Source: Alphaproteobacteria bacterium
Lineage (GTDB): Bacteria > Pseudomonadota > Alphaproteobacteria > Micropepsales > Micropepsaceae
Reading direction: 5' to 3'
DNA length: 64,000 bases
Assembly: GCA_017983635.1 (NCBI GenBank)
Contig: JAGOBA010000016.1
Span: forward strand, 28,511 to 92,510
Shown here: positions 52,037 through 61,056 of the stretch, in pieces
Layout: each line of letters starts with the position of its first letter
Position numbering within the stretch: position 1 is the first letter of the stretch
The notes under the pieces: generated by a model
The model's input: only the letters and a program-made list of their open reading frames with translations
Databases searched by the model: none
Told to the model about the DNA's origin: nothing
Made by a program: the position numbers and the translations under genes

Positions 52037-53014
52037 CTAGTCGCCGCCGGGCTGCAGCACCACATCGACCCGCCGGTTGCGCGCTCTGCCTTCGGCGCCC
52101 GCATTCGAGGCCACCGGTCGGCCTTCGCCGTAGCCGTGGGTCGCGAACGTGAATGCGCTCAGTTCCGCTTTCGCCTGCAGATATCGTTGCACCGAAAGGG
52201 CGCGGTTCTGCGAAAGGGTCAAATTCGCGGCGGTCGCGCCGACGTCGTCGGTGTGACCTTCGATCGTCACCCGCCCCTTGTCGTAGCTGCCGATCTTCGA
52301 CGCCACCTTGTCGAGTTCGGCCCGGGCGGCGGGCTTCAAATCCGAGCGGCCGGTGTCGAACAAGACCTCGCTGTTCAGCGAAAACTGCAACGCCGCGCCA
52401 ATGGCGCCAACGGCATCGACATCCGCACCGGGCCACTGGCCATCGCAGCGCGCACGGCCGTCGGTCAGCCGCACGAAGTGGAATACGTCGCCGGGTTTCA
52501 CGTGGCCCGCTATGTCGACCGCGGCGCGGCCGCCGGAAATCACACCCACGTCGATCCATGCCGCGCCGTCGGGCGAGATTGCGAGATTCATCTTTTCGAC
52601 GAGAGGCCCGATTTCAAAGACGAAAAGGTCTGCGCCGGCGCCGTCGGTGAGCGCGTTGTCGGCGAAGCGGAGCGTGAGGACGCCGGCGCATCCCAGCGTC
52701 ACGTAGGTGTCGTCCGCGGTCTCGACGTAGTTCGGCACGCCAAGCGCCGCACCGGGCTGACTGTTCGGTTCGGCCGCGCGCGGGGCGCCGACTTGAAACG
52801 ACACGACCTCGTCGGCGAACGAGATGTCGCCGAGCGGAAACTCCACCACGCCGCCCCGCCCGTCGGGGTATTTCTTGGGCGCACTGGAAGGCACGGCCGC
52901 CGGGGCGGCCGCGTCGCTTGCCTTGGCATCGGGGCCGCCGGGCGGCGGATCCGCCGCGATAGCGGTGCTCGCCACCGCCAGCGTCGCGAGGCCGACAAGT
53001 ACGCTGCGCTTCAT
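52037..53014 (-). CDS. OmpA-domain envelope protein
   Basis: 325 aa. The ATG at 53014 overlaps the upstream stop by 4 nt (ATGA), so translation is coupled. A signal peptide (MKRSVLVGLATLAVASTAIA) precedes a beta-sandwich-like domain (VVEFPLGDISFADEVVSFQV to FHFVRLTDGR) and an OmpA C-terminal domain (VLFDTGRSDLKPAARAELD, IEGHTDDVGA, NRRVDVVL). The first part is not an OmpA barrel, which is unusual. It probably anchors to peptidoglycan. Confidence 0.8.
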   Translation of the reverse strand: MKRSVLVGLATLAVASTAIAADPPPGGPDAKASDAAAPAAVPSSAPKKYPDGRGGVVEFPLGDISFADEVVSFQVGAPRAAEPNSQPGAALGVPNYVETADDTYVTLGCAGVLTLRFADNALTDGAGADLFVFEIGPLVEKMNLAISPDGAAWIDVGVISGGRAAVDIAGHVKPGDVFHFVRLTDGRARCDGQWPGADVDAVGAIGAALQFSLNSEVLFDTGRSDLKPAARAELDKVASKIGSYDKGRVTIEGHTDDVGATAANLTLSQNRALSVQRYLQAKAELSAFTFATHGYGEGRPVASNAGAEGRARNRRVDVVLQPGGD

Positions 53015-53952
53015 CGCATCCGCGCCGTCGGGCCGCACCCGCTGTTCAAAACACCAATGGCGGGCGTTTCGGTTCCGTCCGACATCAGCAAGTACACCAA
53101 CCAGAAATCGTCGCGGCAGACGCCGCCGGGCAGCGTGACGCGGAACGGTGTTGAAACCGTGGGTACGCCGCGGTTCGGCAGACCGAGGCGGAACGTTTGC
53201 CCGGTCCAACCGATCCTGATCGGCTCCCGGCCGCGAGAGACGCGCACGAAGCCTTTGGCTATCATCGTCGTCGGGCGCTGCGACCCATTCACAAGCGCAT
53301 CGATTTGAAGGACTTGCCCGACTGAAACGTAGCAAGGGCGGGTCGCAAATGCAGTCGAGAACGGAACCGGCGGCCTGTTGCTAGGGTAACAGGGATCAAA
53401 TGCGAGGGGCGTCACGTCGATCGGTTCGAGGGGCCCCTCGCCGCCTCGCGTACTGGTGAGGCCGCCGGTGGGTGCCGGCGTCGTTGGCGGCACCGAGTCG
53501 GTGATCGTATTGCGCCGCGTTCCGTTGAAAGGTCGGCTGCGTGTGCGATCTGTCAGCGGCACGTCGCAATTCGTCATCACGCCGGTGAAGGAGGTCTCGT
53601 CCGCGTTGAAGGTGACCATGAAGCTCCCATAGAAGGCGTTCGAACGAAGGCCGCTGTCACCGCCCGGGCAGCGGGGAAACGGCGGCGCGCCGTGGTACCG
53701 CCATCGGCCCTTCCAGACGAGATTACGGAATTCGCCACCGAGCGTGGTCTGGCCGTTGGTGGGTGGCGAAGGCGATACGGTTGTCTCAAGTTGGACCGAC
53801 CGGTTGGGCCCAGCCCCGGGCGGAAGCTGCAAACTGAAAACACCAAGGTCGCTTTGCCACGACCCGTTGATATCGGCTCGAGCCACGCTGGGCGCGGCAA
53901 ACGCAAGCAGCATCGCCACCAGCGCCGCAACAAAGGCTTGAACGTTGCGCAC
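53011..53952 (-). CDS. Secreted beta-rich protein, unknown function
   Basis: 313 aa from a GTG at 53952 (GGGAG 5 nt upstream). The signal peptide (VAALVAMLLAFAAPSVARA) is followed by DINGSWQSDLGVFSLQLPPG, GEFRNLVWKGRW, a Pro/Thr-rich linker (about 165-190) and a C-terminal region with several Cys. The full 60-bp regulatory element lies 85-110 bp upstream. It is coupled to the OmpA gene. Confidence 0.65.
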   Translation of the reverse strand: MRNVQAFVAALVAMLLAFAAPSVARADINGSWQSDLGVFSLQLPPGAGPNRSVQLETTVSPSPPTNGQTTLGGEFRNLVWKGRWRYHGAPPFPRCPGGDSGLRSNAFYGSFMVTFNADETSFTGVMTNCDVPLTDRTRSRPFNGTRRNTITDSVPPTTPAPTGGLTSTRGGEGPLEPIDVTPLAFDPCYPSNRPPVPFSTAFATRPCYVSVGQVLQIDALVNGSQRPTTMIAKGFVRVSRGREPIRIGWTGQTFRLGLPNRGVPTVSTPFRVTLPGGVCRDDFWLVYLLMSDGTETPAIGVLNSGCGPTARMR

Positions 53953-54021
53953 GAGATCTCCCTTTGCACACAGGCCATCATTTCGCGCCGTGGATTTGAC
54001 GGTTCTTTGCAGCGCGTTGGA

Positions 54022-54086
54022 GGTGCTATTCGCCAGCCAATACCCGAAGCGTTTGGTGGTCATCATCAAAAGTGATGAGGCGCCCC
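54022..54086 (-). promoter_or_regulatory. Envelope-regulon element, copy 1 (upstream of 53011-53952)
   Basis: The IR TCATCA-AAAG-TGATGA is at 54063-54078, flanked by conserved GGTCA and GAGGCG. A conserved GCTTC and TTGGCTGG-like stretch follows on the gene side. The arrangement is the same in the copies at 55.08 and 56.37 kb. Confidence 0.75.
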
Positions 54087-54208
54087 CTTATTGTGAGTGG
54101 GCGCCTCGTGGGCAGTTCCGATCACAAGCCCGGGCAATGCGCCCAGTTCGCTAATTCGGAACCGAGCATCCCATCGCCGTATTTCTTCTTCAGACTCTGC
54201 AACATTGC

Positions 54209-54976
54209 TTATTGCGGTTGGATATTGACTAGGGACTCCTCTAGCATGCCCACCGGCCGAGCAAGACGCGCACCGGTGCGGTCGCGCTGAATGAGCGTCC
54301 CCTCGCCGAAGTTCCAGCGCAAACCGATGCCCCGGGTATCCTTTCCATTCGAGTCCGTGATGTCCGTCGTGCGGTAACCCGCGAAAATGCTGATCGGCGC
54401 GCTGTCGAACTGGTATTCCACGCCAAAACCAAACGCCGTGCCGTCGTCAGAAAACTCCGTCACCTTTCCCCAACTCGCCGTTCCATGCAGAGCAATATTG
54501 TCGGTAACGAAGAGCCGGACATCGCCGGAAACTGTCCACGATTTGAAATCGGTTGACGGATTCAAACCTTTCCCGATGGAGTATATGACGGCTGCACCAA
54601 GCGTTACCCGGTCAAGGTAGTACTGACCTTCGCCAGCAAGCGTCCAGTCCTCGAAGTGGAACGGTGCGTCGAGATCATAGTAGTTGTACCCGACGTAGCC
54701 GCCCAACAACCACTTTTCGCCGCGCCCGAAAACGTGAGCGCCAACCTGCCAAAAGTCCTCGCGTTCGCCAGACAATACAAGTCCGTCGGCGGACGCGAAG
54801 CCGCCGTCAAGCATGATGTTTTCGGTCACGAGAATGCGCCCTGCCAACGCGTCCACGCTGTCCCCGCTGTCGGATCCGCTGTCGACCGACTGATAGCTGC
54901 CAGCCACATAGCCTTCGGCCGACGCCGTACCAGGAACGAGCAGCGCGGACGCCGCCAGCAAGATAACTTTGCGCAT
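54209..54976 (-). CDS. Outer-membrane beta-barrel (porin-like) protein
   Basis: 255 aa, GAGGGG before the ATG. The signal peptide MRKVILLAASALLVPGTASA is followed by alternating strands (EGYVAGSYQSV, LLGGYVGYNYYDL, LAGEGQYYLDRVTLGAAVIYS, AFGFGVEYQF, GIGLRWNFGEG). No OmpA domain. The final residues after GEGTL are not barrel-like. It is divergent from the LuxR gene across the shared element. Confidence 0.75.
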   Translation of the reverse strand: MRKVILLAASALLVPGTASAEGYVAGSYQSVDSGSDSGDSVDALAGRILVTENIMLDGGFASADGLVLSGEREDFWQVGAHVFGRGEKWLLGGYVGYNYYDLDAPFHFEDWTLAGEGQYYLDRVTLGAAVIYSIGKGLNPSTDFKSWTVSGDVRLFVTDNIALHGTASWGKVTEFSDDGTAFGFGVEYQFDSAPISIFAGYRTTDITDSNGKDTRGIGLRWNFGEGTLIQRDRTGARLARPVGMLEESLVNIQPQ

Positions 54977-55039
54977 GTGATCCCCTCAACAGACCCTCGT
55001 GTGCGCGCGCGGATTAACTGTCACTTTCAAGCGCACTGA

Positions 55040-55104
55040 AGGTGCTGTCTGCCAGACAACATGCGAAGCAAGTTGCGGTCATCATCAAAAGTGATGAGGC
55101 GTCC
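55040..55104 (-). promoter_or_regulatory. Envelope-regulon element, copy 2 (between the porin-like and LuxR genes)
   Basis: The IR TCATCA-AAAG-TGATGA is at 55082-55097. The element is oriented toward the porin-like gene and lies 106 bp from its ATG and 83 bp from the LuxR start, so it may control both. Confidence 0.8.
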
Positions 55105-55180
55105 GGCTTTTGTCCGGTGGCGTGTCGCTCCGTCTTAACGTAGTTTGTATCTCCGTGCGGTATCGATCGCGGGGGATGAC

Positions 55181-56269
55181 GTGTCCATCGAATCTTCGAT
55201 TTTCGAAGCCGCCCTTGACGAGGACGGCTATAGGGCGCTTCCAAGCAAGCTCGCGCGGGAGATCGGCGGGCGTGCAACCATTATCGTCGAACTGGACCCC
55301 GCCAAGGGCCTGCTGCACAGCGAGACCTATAGTTATTATTCGCAAGCCTTCCGCGAACATTACAATGCCGGGGGGTACATTGCGCACGATCCCTGGGCAC
55401 GGGCGTTGGCGAATCCGCGGTGCATCAACCAGATCGTCAATTTGGATGACCACGTCAGCGTGGAGTCCTTCAAAAAGAGCGTGGTCTTCAACGAGCTTAC
55501 GAAGCGCTACGGCGACGACACTGCGCATTGCATCTCTTATGTATTCCCGGTGGCGGACGGGTTCGTCGCGATCGGCGTCCAGAATGGCGACGGGCAACCG
55601 TTCGATGCGAGGGCCATCGGCAGGCTGCGGCAGCTCGCGCCGCAGATCCGGTCCGCGTTTACGCATCGCGCCGTTGCGCGAGAGGCTGCGGAGTATTCGG
55701 GTGTTCTGGAACACGCGCTCCATGGGCTCGGCACACCGATCTTGATCGTGGACGGCCGCATGCAAGTCCGCTTCGCCAACCATGCCGCGGAGCAGCTCTT
55801 CTCCGATCGCACGACATTGGTGTGTGCCGGCGGCGTTCTCAGCGCGGTGGACGCGAGCGAGAACGACGCGTTGGCGGCTGCCGTTCGCAGCACCCTCGGA
55901 CAAAAGGACGTTCAACCTGCCTATATCGGGATCGGGAGAAGCAGGCTTGCTTCGCCGATGGTCGCCTCGATCGCGCCGAGTGCAACGCCGGCCGGGCGCT
56001 GCGTTACGATCTTGGTGAGCGATCCGAGCGCCAAGCAAAAGCCCGACGGGGCACTTCTCAGCAGCGTCTACGGTCTGACCGAAGCGGAAGTGGAGGTCGT
56101 TCGCCTGCTTGCGACGGATTGTTCGCCCGAACAGATTTCCGATCTGCGCGCTGTGAGCATTGCGACGGTGCGCACGCAGATCCGCTCGGTGTTGGGAAAG
56201 ACGCAGTCGCGAACATTGGCCTCGCTGATCGCCTTGGCCAACAGGCTGTCGGACATTCGCACGAAGTGA
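55181..56269 (+). CDS. LuxR-type transcriptional regulator
   Basis: 362 aa from a GTG at 55181 (GGGGGAT 6 nt upstream); a TTG at 55145 is a weaker alternative. A PAS/GAF-like N-terminal sensor region (about 5-260) precedes a C-terminal LuxR helix-turn-helix (about 295-355; LTEAEVEVVRLLATDCSPEQISDLRAVSIATVRTQIRSVLGKT). No receiver Asp or acyl-homoserine-lactone domain is visible. It is the obvious candidate regulator of the shared elements around it. Confidence 0.85.
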   Translation: MSIESSIFEAALDEDGYRALPSKLAREIGGRATIIVELDPAKGLLHSETYSYYSQAFREHYNAGGYIAHDPWARALANPRCINQIVNLDDHVSVESFKKSVVFNELTKRYGDDTAHCISYVFPVADGFVAIGVQNGDGQPFDARAIGRLRQLAPQIRSAFTHRAVAREAAEYSGVLEHALHGLGTPILIVDGRMQVRFANHAAEQLFSDRTTLVCAGGVLSAVDASENDALAAAVRSTLGQKDVQPAYIGIGRSRLASPMVASIAPSATPAGRCVTILVSDPSAKQKPDGALLSSVYGLTEAEVEVVRLLATDCSPEQISDLRAVSIATVRTQIRSVLGKTQSRTLASLIALANRLSDIRTK

Positions 56270-56359
56270 CCGGCCAGATCAGGTGCGGTGCGGTTCGGCA
56301 GCCCCGGTTAAAGCCACCAAACTTGGTCGGCAGCGTGCCACACCACCGGGACAAAGGCC

Positions 56360-56425
56360 GGGCGCCTCATCACTTTTGATGATGACCGCGACGGGCTTCA
56401 GATGTTGGCAGACAGATGGTATGTT
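56360..56425 (+). promoter_or_regulatory. Envelope-regulon element, copy 3 (upstream of OmpA gene 56455-57471)
   Basis: The IR TCATCA-CTTT-TGATGA is at 56367-56382, the reverse complement of copies 1 and 2. It faces the OmpA gene, 72 bp from its ATG, and is followed by the conserved GCTTC and TGTTGGCAGACAG. Confidence 0.8.
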
Positions 56426-56454
56426 CCGTTCGCGTGTTTTAGGGGGTCATACAA

Positions 56455-57471
56455 ATGGCGGTCAGAACGATTCTGCTTGGCGCAACAGCTGCGCTCGCGT
56501 TGTGCGGCACGGCGCAAGCTGGCCACCAAAACGGTTGGTACATCGGCATCGAAGGTGGCGCGAACTGGATCGACGATGTCGATGGCGTTAGCACTTTCGA
56601 TCCGGCGGGCCCGCCGCTCCCCACCACACTCAGCGGGACCTCAGAGTTCGACACCGGATGGGCAGTACTTGGCACTGTCGGTTACGCGTTCTCGAAAAAC
56701 TGGCGCCTGGAGGCCGAAGTCGGTTATCGGAGCAACGAGACCGCAGGCAGCGAGTTTCCCGAATGGTCGCTGATGGCGAACGTGCTATATGACATCCACC
56801 TCACGCCAAAACTGGATCTCTCGCTCGGTGCCGGTGTCGGTTACGATGTGGCGGAATTCAACTTTGGTCCGGAGAGCGAAACCGACGGGAACCTTGCGTT
56901 GCAGGGGATTGTCGGACTGAGTTATGCGTTGAGCGCCAAGACCGAGTTGACGCTGAACTACCGGTACTTCCGTGTTTCCGAGCCTGAGTTTGTGTTCACC
57001 GATCCCGTTGGAACTCTGACGGTCGAACTCGACGATGTGGTGAAGCACACCGTCACACTCGGGCTGCGCTATTCTTTTGGACGCGAGGAAGCCGCAGCTC
57101 CACCGCCTCCCCCACCACCGCCTCCGCCACCACCTGCGCCACCGAAGAGCTTTGTCATCTTCTTCGGCTTCGCGAAGTGCAACATCACGGCTGAAGCCGA
57201 TCAGGTTCTCGGTGAAGCGGCGGCCGCCGCGAAGAGCGGTGGCGCCGCCACCGTGCTGATCGTCGGCCACACGGACTCGGTCGGCTCGCCGAAGGCGAAC
57301 CAAGAGCTGTCCGAATGCCGCGCGACCGCCGCCAAGACGAATTTAGTCGGCAAGGGTATCGCGGACGGATCGATCACGACCTCCGGCAAGGGCGAAGGCG
57401 AACTCATGGTCCAAACCGGCGACAACGTAAAGGAACCGCAGAACCGCCGTGCGACCATCGACCTGAACTAG
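56455..57471 (+). CDS. OmpA-family outer-membrane protein
   Basis: 338 aa. The signal peptide (AVRTILLGATAALALCGTAQA) leads to an 8-strand barrel (NGWYIGIEGGANW to TLGLRYSFG), a long Pro hinge and an OmpA C-terminal domain (FFGFAKCNITAEADQVL, VGHTDSVGSPKANQELSE, NRRATIDLN). It is very like 33961-34977. A strong terminator follows. A remnant of its 3' end exists at 50396-50482. Confidence 0.93.
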   Translation: MAVRTILLGATAALALCGTAQAGHQNGWYIGIEGGANWIDDVDGVSTFDPAGPPLPTTLSGTSEFDTGWAVLGTVGYAFSKNWRLEAEVGYRSNETAGSEFPEWSLMANVLYDIHLTPKLDLSLGAGVGYDVAEFNFGPESETDGNLALQGIVGLSYALSAKTELTLNYRYFRVSEPEFVFTDPVGTLTVELDDVVKHTVTLGLRYSFGREEAAAPPPPPPPPPPPPAPPKSFVIFFGFAKCNITAEADQVLGEAAAAAKSGGAATVLIVGHTDSVGSPKANQELSECRATAAKTNLVGKGIADGSITTSGKGEGELMVQTGDNVKEPQNRRATIDLN

Positions 57472-57494
57472 TTGACGCGCTGGCGAAGTTGATT

Positions 57495-57522
57495 GGGCGG
57501 GGCCTCGGCTCCGCCCTTTTTC
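57495..57522 (+). terminator. Intrinsic terminator after OmpA gene 56455-57471
   Basis: GC-rich stem (GGGCGG / CCGCCC with a nested GCC/GGC) followed by TTTTTCTT. Confidence 0.85.
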
Positions 57523-57527
57523 TTGGC

Positions 57528-59543
57528 CTACGATGCCTTGGCGACCTCGGTTGCCGATGGCGCGCAAACGCGTTCCGCCGGCAACGCGATCGTCATCGTG
57601 GTGCCGTCGCCCAGGCGGCTTTCGACTTTGAGCTGCCCGCCGTGCATCTCGATCAGCCGCTTGGCGATCACGAGGCCCAGCCCCGTCCCCTCGAACTTCC
57701 GGCTCAGCCGCCCGTCGACCTGGAGGAAGGGTTCGCCAACCCGCGCGACGTCCGCTTCGCTCATGCCGATACCGGTGTCGCGGACAGCGATCTCGACACC
57801 ACCGTCGGCCAGCACGCGGGTCGTAACGTCGACCCGTCCGTCGCGTGGCGTGAACTTCACCGCGTTTGAAATCAGATTCAACAACGCCTGCAGGAACAAC
57901 CGGCGGTCGCCAATGACACCCGGCACCGTCCCCAGTGCCTGGCGGCTCAGCGCAACGCCCCCATCGTCGGCCTTGGGTCGCGTCATGCGTAGCGCAGTAT
58001 CGATCAACTCGGCCAGCGCGACATCTTCCTCATCCATCATCATCTTACCCGCCTCGATACGGGAAATGTCGAGAATGTCGTTGATGACTCCGAGCAGGTG
58101 CTTGCCGCTGGAATTGATATCCCGCTGATACTCGACGCGCCGCTCCTCGGGAAATCCGCTAGCCGTATCGCTCATCAGCAACTCGGAAAACCCGATGATC
58201 GCGTTAAGCGGGGTGCGCAACTCGTGGCTCATGCTGGCCAGGAAGCGAGATTTCGTTTGACTGGCCGTCTCGGCGCGTATCTTCGCCTCGATCAACTCTT
58301 CTTGCGTTTGGCGCAGCATCGTGACGTCCTGCGTCGAGCCGATCATCTTGATCGGTCGCCCATCGCTGTCGCGCTCTATCTCGCCCAGCTGATGCACCAC
58401 GCGCACTTCGCCAGTCGGCCATACGATACGGTGATCGTAGGCGCAGCCGATCCCCAAGACGGCATCGCGCGTCGACCGTTGCACAATCTTGCAGTCGTCG
58501 GGGTGAACGCTGGCCATGAACCGCTCAAGCGTCGCTGGCGAGCCAACTTCCCACCCAAGAATGCGGAAGCACTGATCCGACCACCACAAGCGCCCGCTCG
58601 CGAAGTCCCATTCCCAGCTCCCGATATTCGCGATGCGTTGCGCCGCCTCCAACTGATGACGAACCTTGCGAACCTCTTCGGCGCTCCTGACCCGCTCCGT
58701 CATGTCGGTCGCCGACGCGACGACTTGCACAACCCGGCCGCTGCTGTCGCGCAGCGGGCCGAACGTGGCCTCAATCGTAATAAGCTGGTCGGGTCCGGCT
58801 CGCACGACAAAGTCGCGGCAAACCACCTCGCCCGCAACCGCGCGCATGATGGCCTCGCGCACCCCATCGCGCGCGGCGGCCGCATGCGACCAGTAGTAGG
58901 TATCCCAGAGCTTCTTGCCGATCACCGCGTCGCGATCGAGCCCGAACGCCTCGATCGTCGCCTTGTTGGCGTCGACGAGCGTGCCGTCGGTGCTGATTAA
59001 GCCCACGAAGGCGAAGACTCCGTCCAAAACCCGGCGCAACCTTTTCTCTTGTTCCGCGGATTCTTCCTGTAAGCGCACCAATTCGGTTACGTCTTGGCAA
59101 ATGCCGGCCATTTGCTCGGCTTCGCCCGTGGCAGAAAATCTAACCTCACCTTGAGCAATAAGAACGCGTTCAACGCCGTCCGGTCGCCGGATGCGATGGC
59201 GAACCGAGTATTTTTTTCCTGGAGACATAGCCTCTCGAATAGCGTCAACCGTCGCCGCGCGATCATCCGGGTGTATGAGTTCGAGGTAACGCGAAAAGTC
59301 GGGCGTGCTCGCGCGCGCGACGCCGAATATTTGGCAAACCTGGTCCGACCAAATCAACTCGCTCGTTCGGACGTTCCATTGCCAACCGCCGATGTTGCCG
59401 AAGCCTTCAGTTTCGGCCAACGCCCGTGACTTGATCGCGAAGGCGGACTCGGCGGTCGTTGCACGCCGACGATAAGTAAGCGCGATCAGCGCGCACACCG
59501 CAGCGGCGATTGCAATCAAGAGCGTTCCACCTTCCGCGACCAC
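57528..59543 (-). CDS. PAS-domain sensor histidine kinase
   Basis: 671 aa. An N-terminal membrane helix (about 6-25) is followed by three PAS/PAC regions (about 40-155, 175-290, 300-410), HisKA with the phosphorylated His in SHELRTPLNAIIGFSELL, and HATPase with NLISNAVKF, DTGIGM and GTGLGL. No receiver domain and no adjacent response regulator are seen, so the partner lies elsewhere. Confidence 0.95.
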   Translation of the reverse strand: MVAEGGTLLIAIAAAVCALIALTYRRRATTAESAFAIKSRALAETEGFGNIGGWQWNVRTSELIWSDQVCQIFGVARASTPDFSRYLELIHPDDRAATVDAIREAMSPGKKYSVRHRIRRPDGVERVLIAQGEVRFSATGEAEQMAGICQDVTELVRLQEESAEQEKRLRRVLDGVFAFVGLISTDGTLVDANKATIEAFGLDRDAVIGKKLWDTYYWSHAAAARDGVREAIMRAVAGEVVCRDFVVRAGPDQLITIEATFGPLRDSSGRVVQVVASATDMTERVRSAEEVRKVRHQLEAAQRIANIGSWEWDFASGRLWWSDQCFRILGWEVGSPATLERFMASVHPDDCKIVQRSTRDAVLGIGCAYDHRIVWPTGEVRVVHQLGEIERDSDGRPIKMIGSTQDVTMLRQTQEELIEAKIRAETASQTKSRFLASMSHELRTPLNAIIGFSELLMSDTASGFPEERRVEYQRDINSSGKHLLGVINDILDISRIEAGKMMMDEEDVALAELIDTALRMTRPKADDGGVALSRQALGTVPGVIGDRRLFLQALLNLISNAVKFTPRDGRVDVTTRVLADGGVEIAVRDTGIGMSEADVARVGEPFLQVDGRLSRKFEGTGLGLVIAKRLIEMHGGQLKVESRLGDGTTMTIALPAERVCAPSATEVAKAS

Positions 59544-59664
59544 GGCGCCGTGCCTCCATTGACCCGCAGCCTACACGGCGTTCCTTTGACGTTCGGTAAG
59601 CGTAAAACCCGGTAGCGGCCGATTTGGAGCGGGTTGGCTGGTAAAGGACCGGTAAATCGTGGGC

Positions 59665-59990
59665 CTAATCGCGCTGCTGCTGCTGTTGCTGCACGTCATT
59701 GTCGCCGACAGCGACCCTTACATGTCGCTCACCCGCAAGTGCGTTGTTGGTCGGATCGAACCCGATCCAACCATAGCCCGGCACCAACGCCGCGACCCAA
59801 GCATGGGTGGCATCCGCCACCGACCGGTCGCCAGCGTCGCGCTTTGTGTAGAGATAGCCCGACACATAGCGCGACGGAATTCCCCACGAACGCGCTGCTG
59901 CAAGCATGAAAGCCGTCGACGTCGCCGGCCATCAACTCGTCGACCTGTCCGTAGTCGAGGCTAGCCTTCAACAAAGCTGCCCGAAAGCAA
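59665..59990 (-). pseudogene. Decayed transglutaminase-like gene fragment
   Basis: The 3' part has the typical transglutaminase-like end AARSWGIPSRYVSGYLY, HAWVAALVPGYGWIGFDPTNN. The upstream part continues in another frame (KASLDYGQVDELMAGDVDGF), and the region with the catalytic Cys is missing. The end has a Gln/Arg run instead of the family ending. Confidence 0.7.
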
Positions 59991-59995
59991 GCTCG

Positions 59996-60949
59996 CTAAG
60001 CGATCTGCTTTCGCCACGTCGCCGGCGGCACGCCAAGCTCCCGCTTGAACGCCCGGGTAAAGGCGGCTTCGGACTCATAGCCGACATCGAACGCGATCTG
60101 CCCAATCGTCAGCCGCCCCTCGCGCAATTTGTGCGCAGCGACCTGCATCCGCCAGTTCGTCAAATATGTCATTGGCGGCTGGCCCATGAGCGTCGTGAAG
60201 CGGTCAGCGAAGGCCGAGCGCGAGAGATTCACGGCGCCAGCCAAGTCTTCCGCCGTCCACGCGCGCGCCACCTGCGTGTGCATCAGGGCAAGCGCCTTGC
60301 CCACCGCCGCATCGCGCAACCCAGCCAGAAATCCGGTGTGCGCCTCGGGCATCGTCGTGAGGTAACGCCGAACGGCCTCAATGAACAGCAGCTCCGACAT
60401 CTTCGACATGATCGTGGCGGCACCCGGATCGCCGTTCGCTAGTTGTTGCGCACCGAAGCGGAACGACTGTGCAATCCACTCCCCGCCTGGCGTATCGCGC
60501 ACTTTCAACTTCAAGAGCGGGGGCAGCGTCGCAAGCAAGGGCTCGAGCTGGGCATCCCCACCCAGAAACCCGCACACCATCGTGCAGGCGTCACCGCCTC
60601 CGCCATGGATGATGCGAGGCACGCCCACGCCTTCCGGCGGCTGAATAATGTCGGCCGCCGAGATCGCGCCCGCCTTGAGATCGCTGCCCAACCGGTGCAG
60701 TTCGTTGCGCGGAAGTAAGACAGCCTCGCCCTGTTCCACCCGAACGGGCTCGGCCTCTTTCACGTCAATCAAGCAACTCCCCTCAACGACAAAGTGAAAA
60801 CACACGATGCGGGCGGGCGGAGCCATAAACGGTGCACAACTTTCCGGTCCCACTTGGCCGGTGATGCACCACGGCGCGGTGAACCGCGCATCGAGGAAAA
60901 TCCCGCCGGTCAAGCCCACGACCCGAAGCACGTCCGAAAGTGCGTCCAT
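59996..60949 (-). CDS. AraC-family regulator with cupin-type sensor domain
   Basis: 317 aa. The N-terminal cupin-like part (IVCFHFVVEGSCLIDVKEAEPVRVEQGEAVLLP) binds a small ligand, and the C-terminal double helix-turn-helix (about 220-315; MTYLTNWRMQVAAHKLREGRLTIGQIAFDVGYESEAAFTRAFKRELGVPPATWR) is full length. It is divergent from three genes that share upstream direct repeats (61.0, 61.5, 62.6 kb), which it probably binds. Confidence 0.92.
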   Translation of the reverse strand: MDALSDVLRVVGLTGGIFLDARFTAPWCITGQVGPESCAPFMAPPARIVCFHFVVEGSCLIDVKEAEPVRVEQGEAVLLPRNELHRLGSDLKAGAISAADIIQPPEGVGVPRIIHGGGGDACTMVCGFLGGDAQLEPLLATLPPLLKLKVRDTPGGEWIAQSFRFGAQQLANGDPGAATIMSKMSELLFIEAVRRYLTTMPEAHTGFLAGLRDAAVGKALALMHTQVARAWTAEDLAGAVNLSRSAFADRFTTLMGQPPMTYLTNWRMQVAAHKLREGRLTIGQIAFDVGYESEAAFTRAFKRELGVPPATWRKQIA

Positions 60950-60969
60950 GTGACGAACTCACATTCGCC

Positions 60970-61004
60970 CGGCGTTCCAGTCAAGGGGTCCGGCGTCCCG
61001 GCCA
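60970..61004 (+). promoter_or_regulatory. AraC-type operator copy 1 (upstream of the MAPEG gene)
   Basis: Direct repeats CGGCGTTCCAGTCA (60970) and CGGCGTCCCGGCCA (60991), spaced 21 bp. CTACGT-like hexamer (TACGT at 61028) 24 bp after the box. It lies 21 bp from the araC-type start, so autoregulation is possible. Confidence 0.8.
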
Positions 61005-61056
61005 TTACCCCGAGCCGCCCGAAAACCTACGTCTTCGCCAAGAGAATGAGGACGAC

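Noticed and set aside
51074..53308. 744-aa open frame on the + strand
   Set aside because: It is antisense to three genes with signal peptides and conserved domains, and its protein is Arg/Gly/Ala-rich with no recognisable fold; typical shadow frame in GC-rich DNA.
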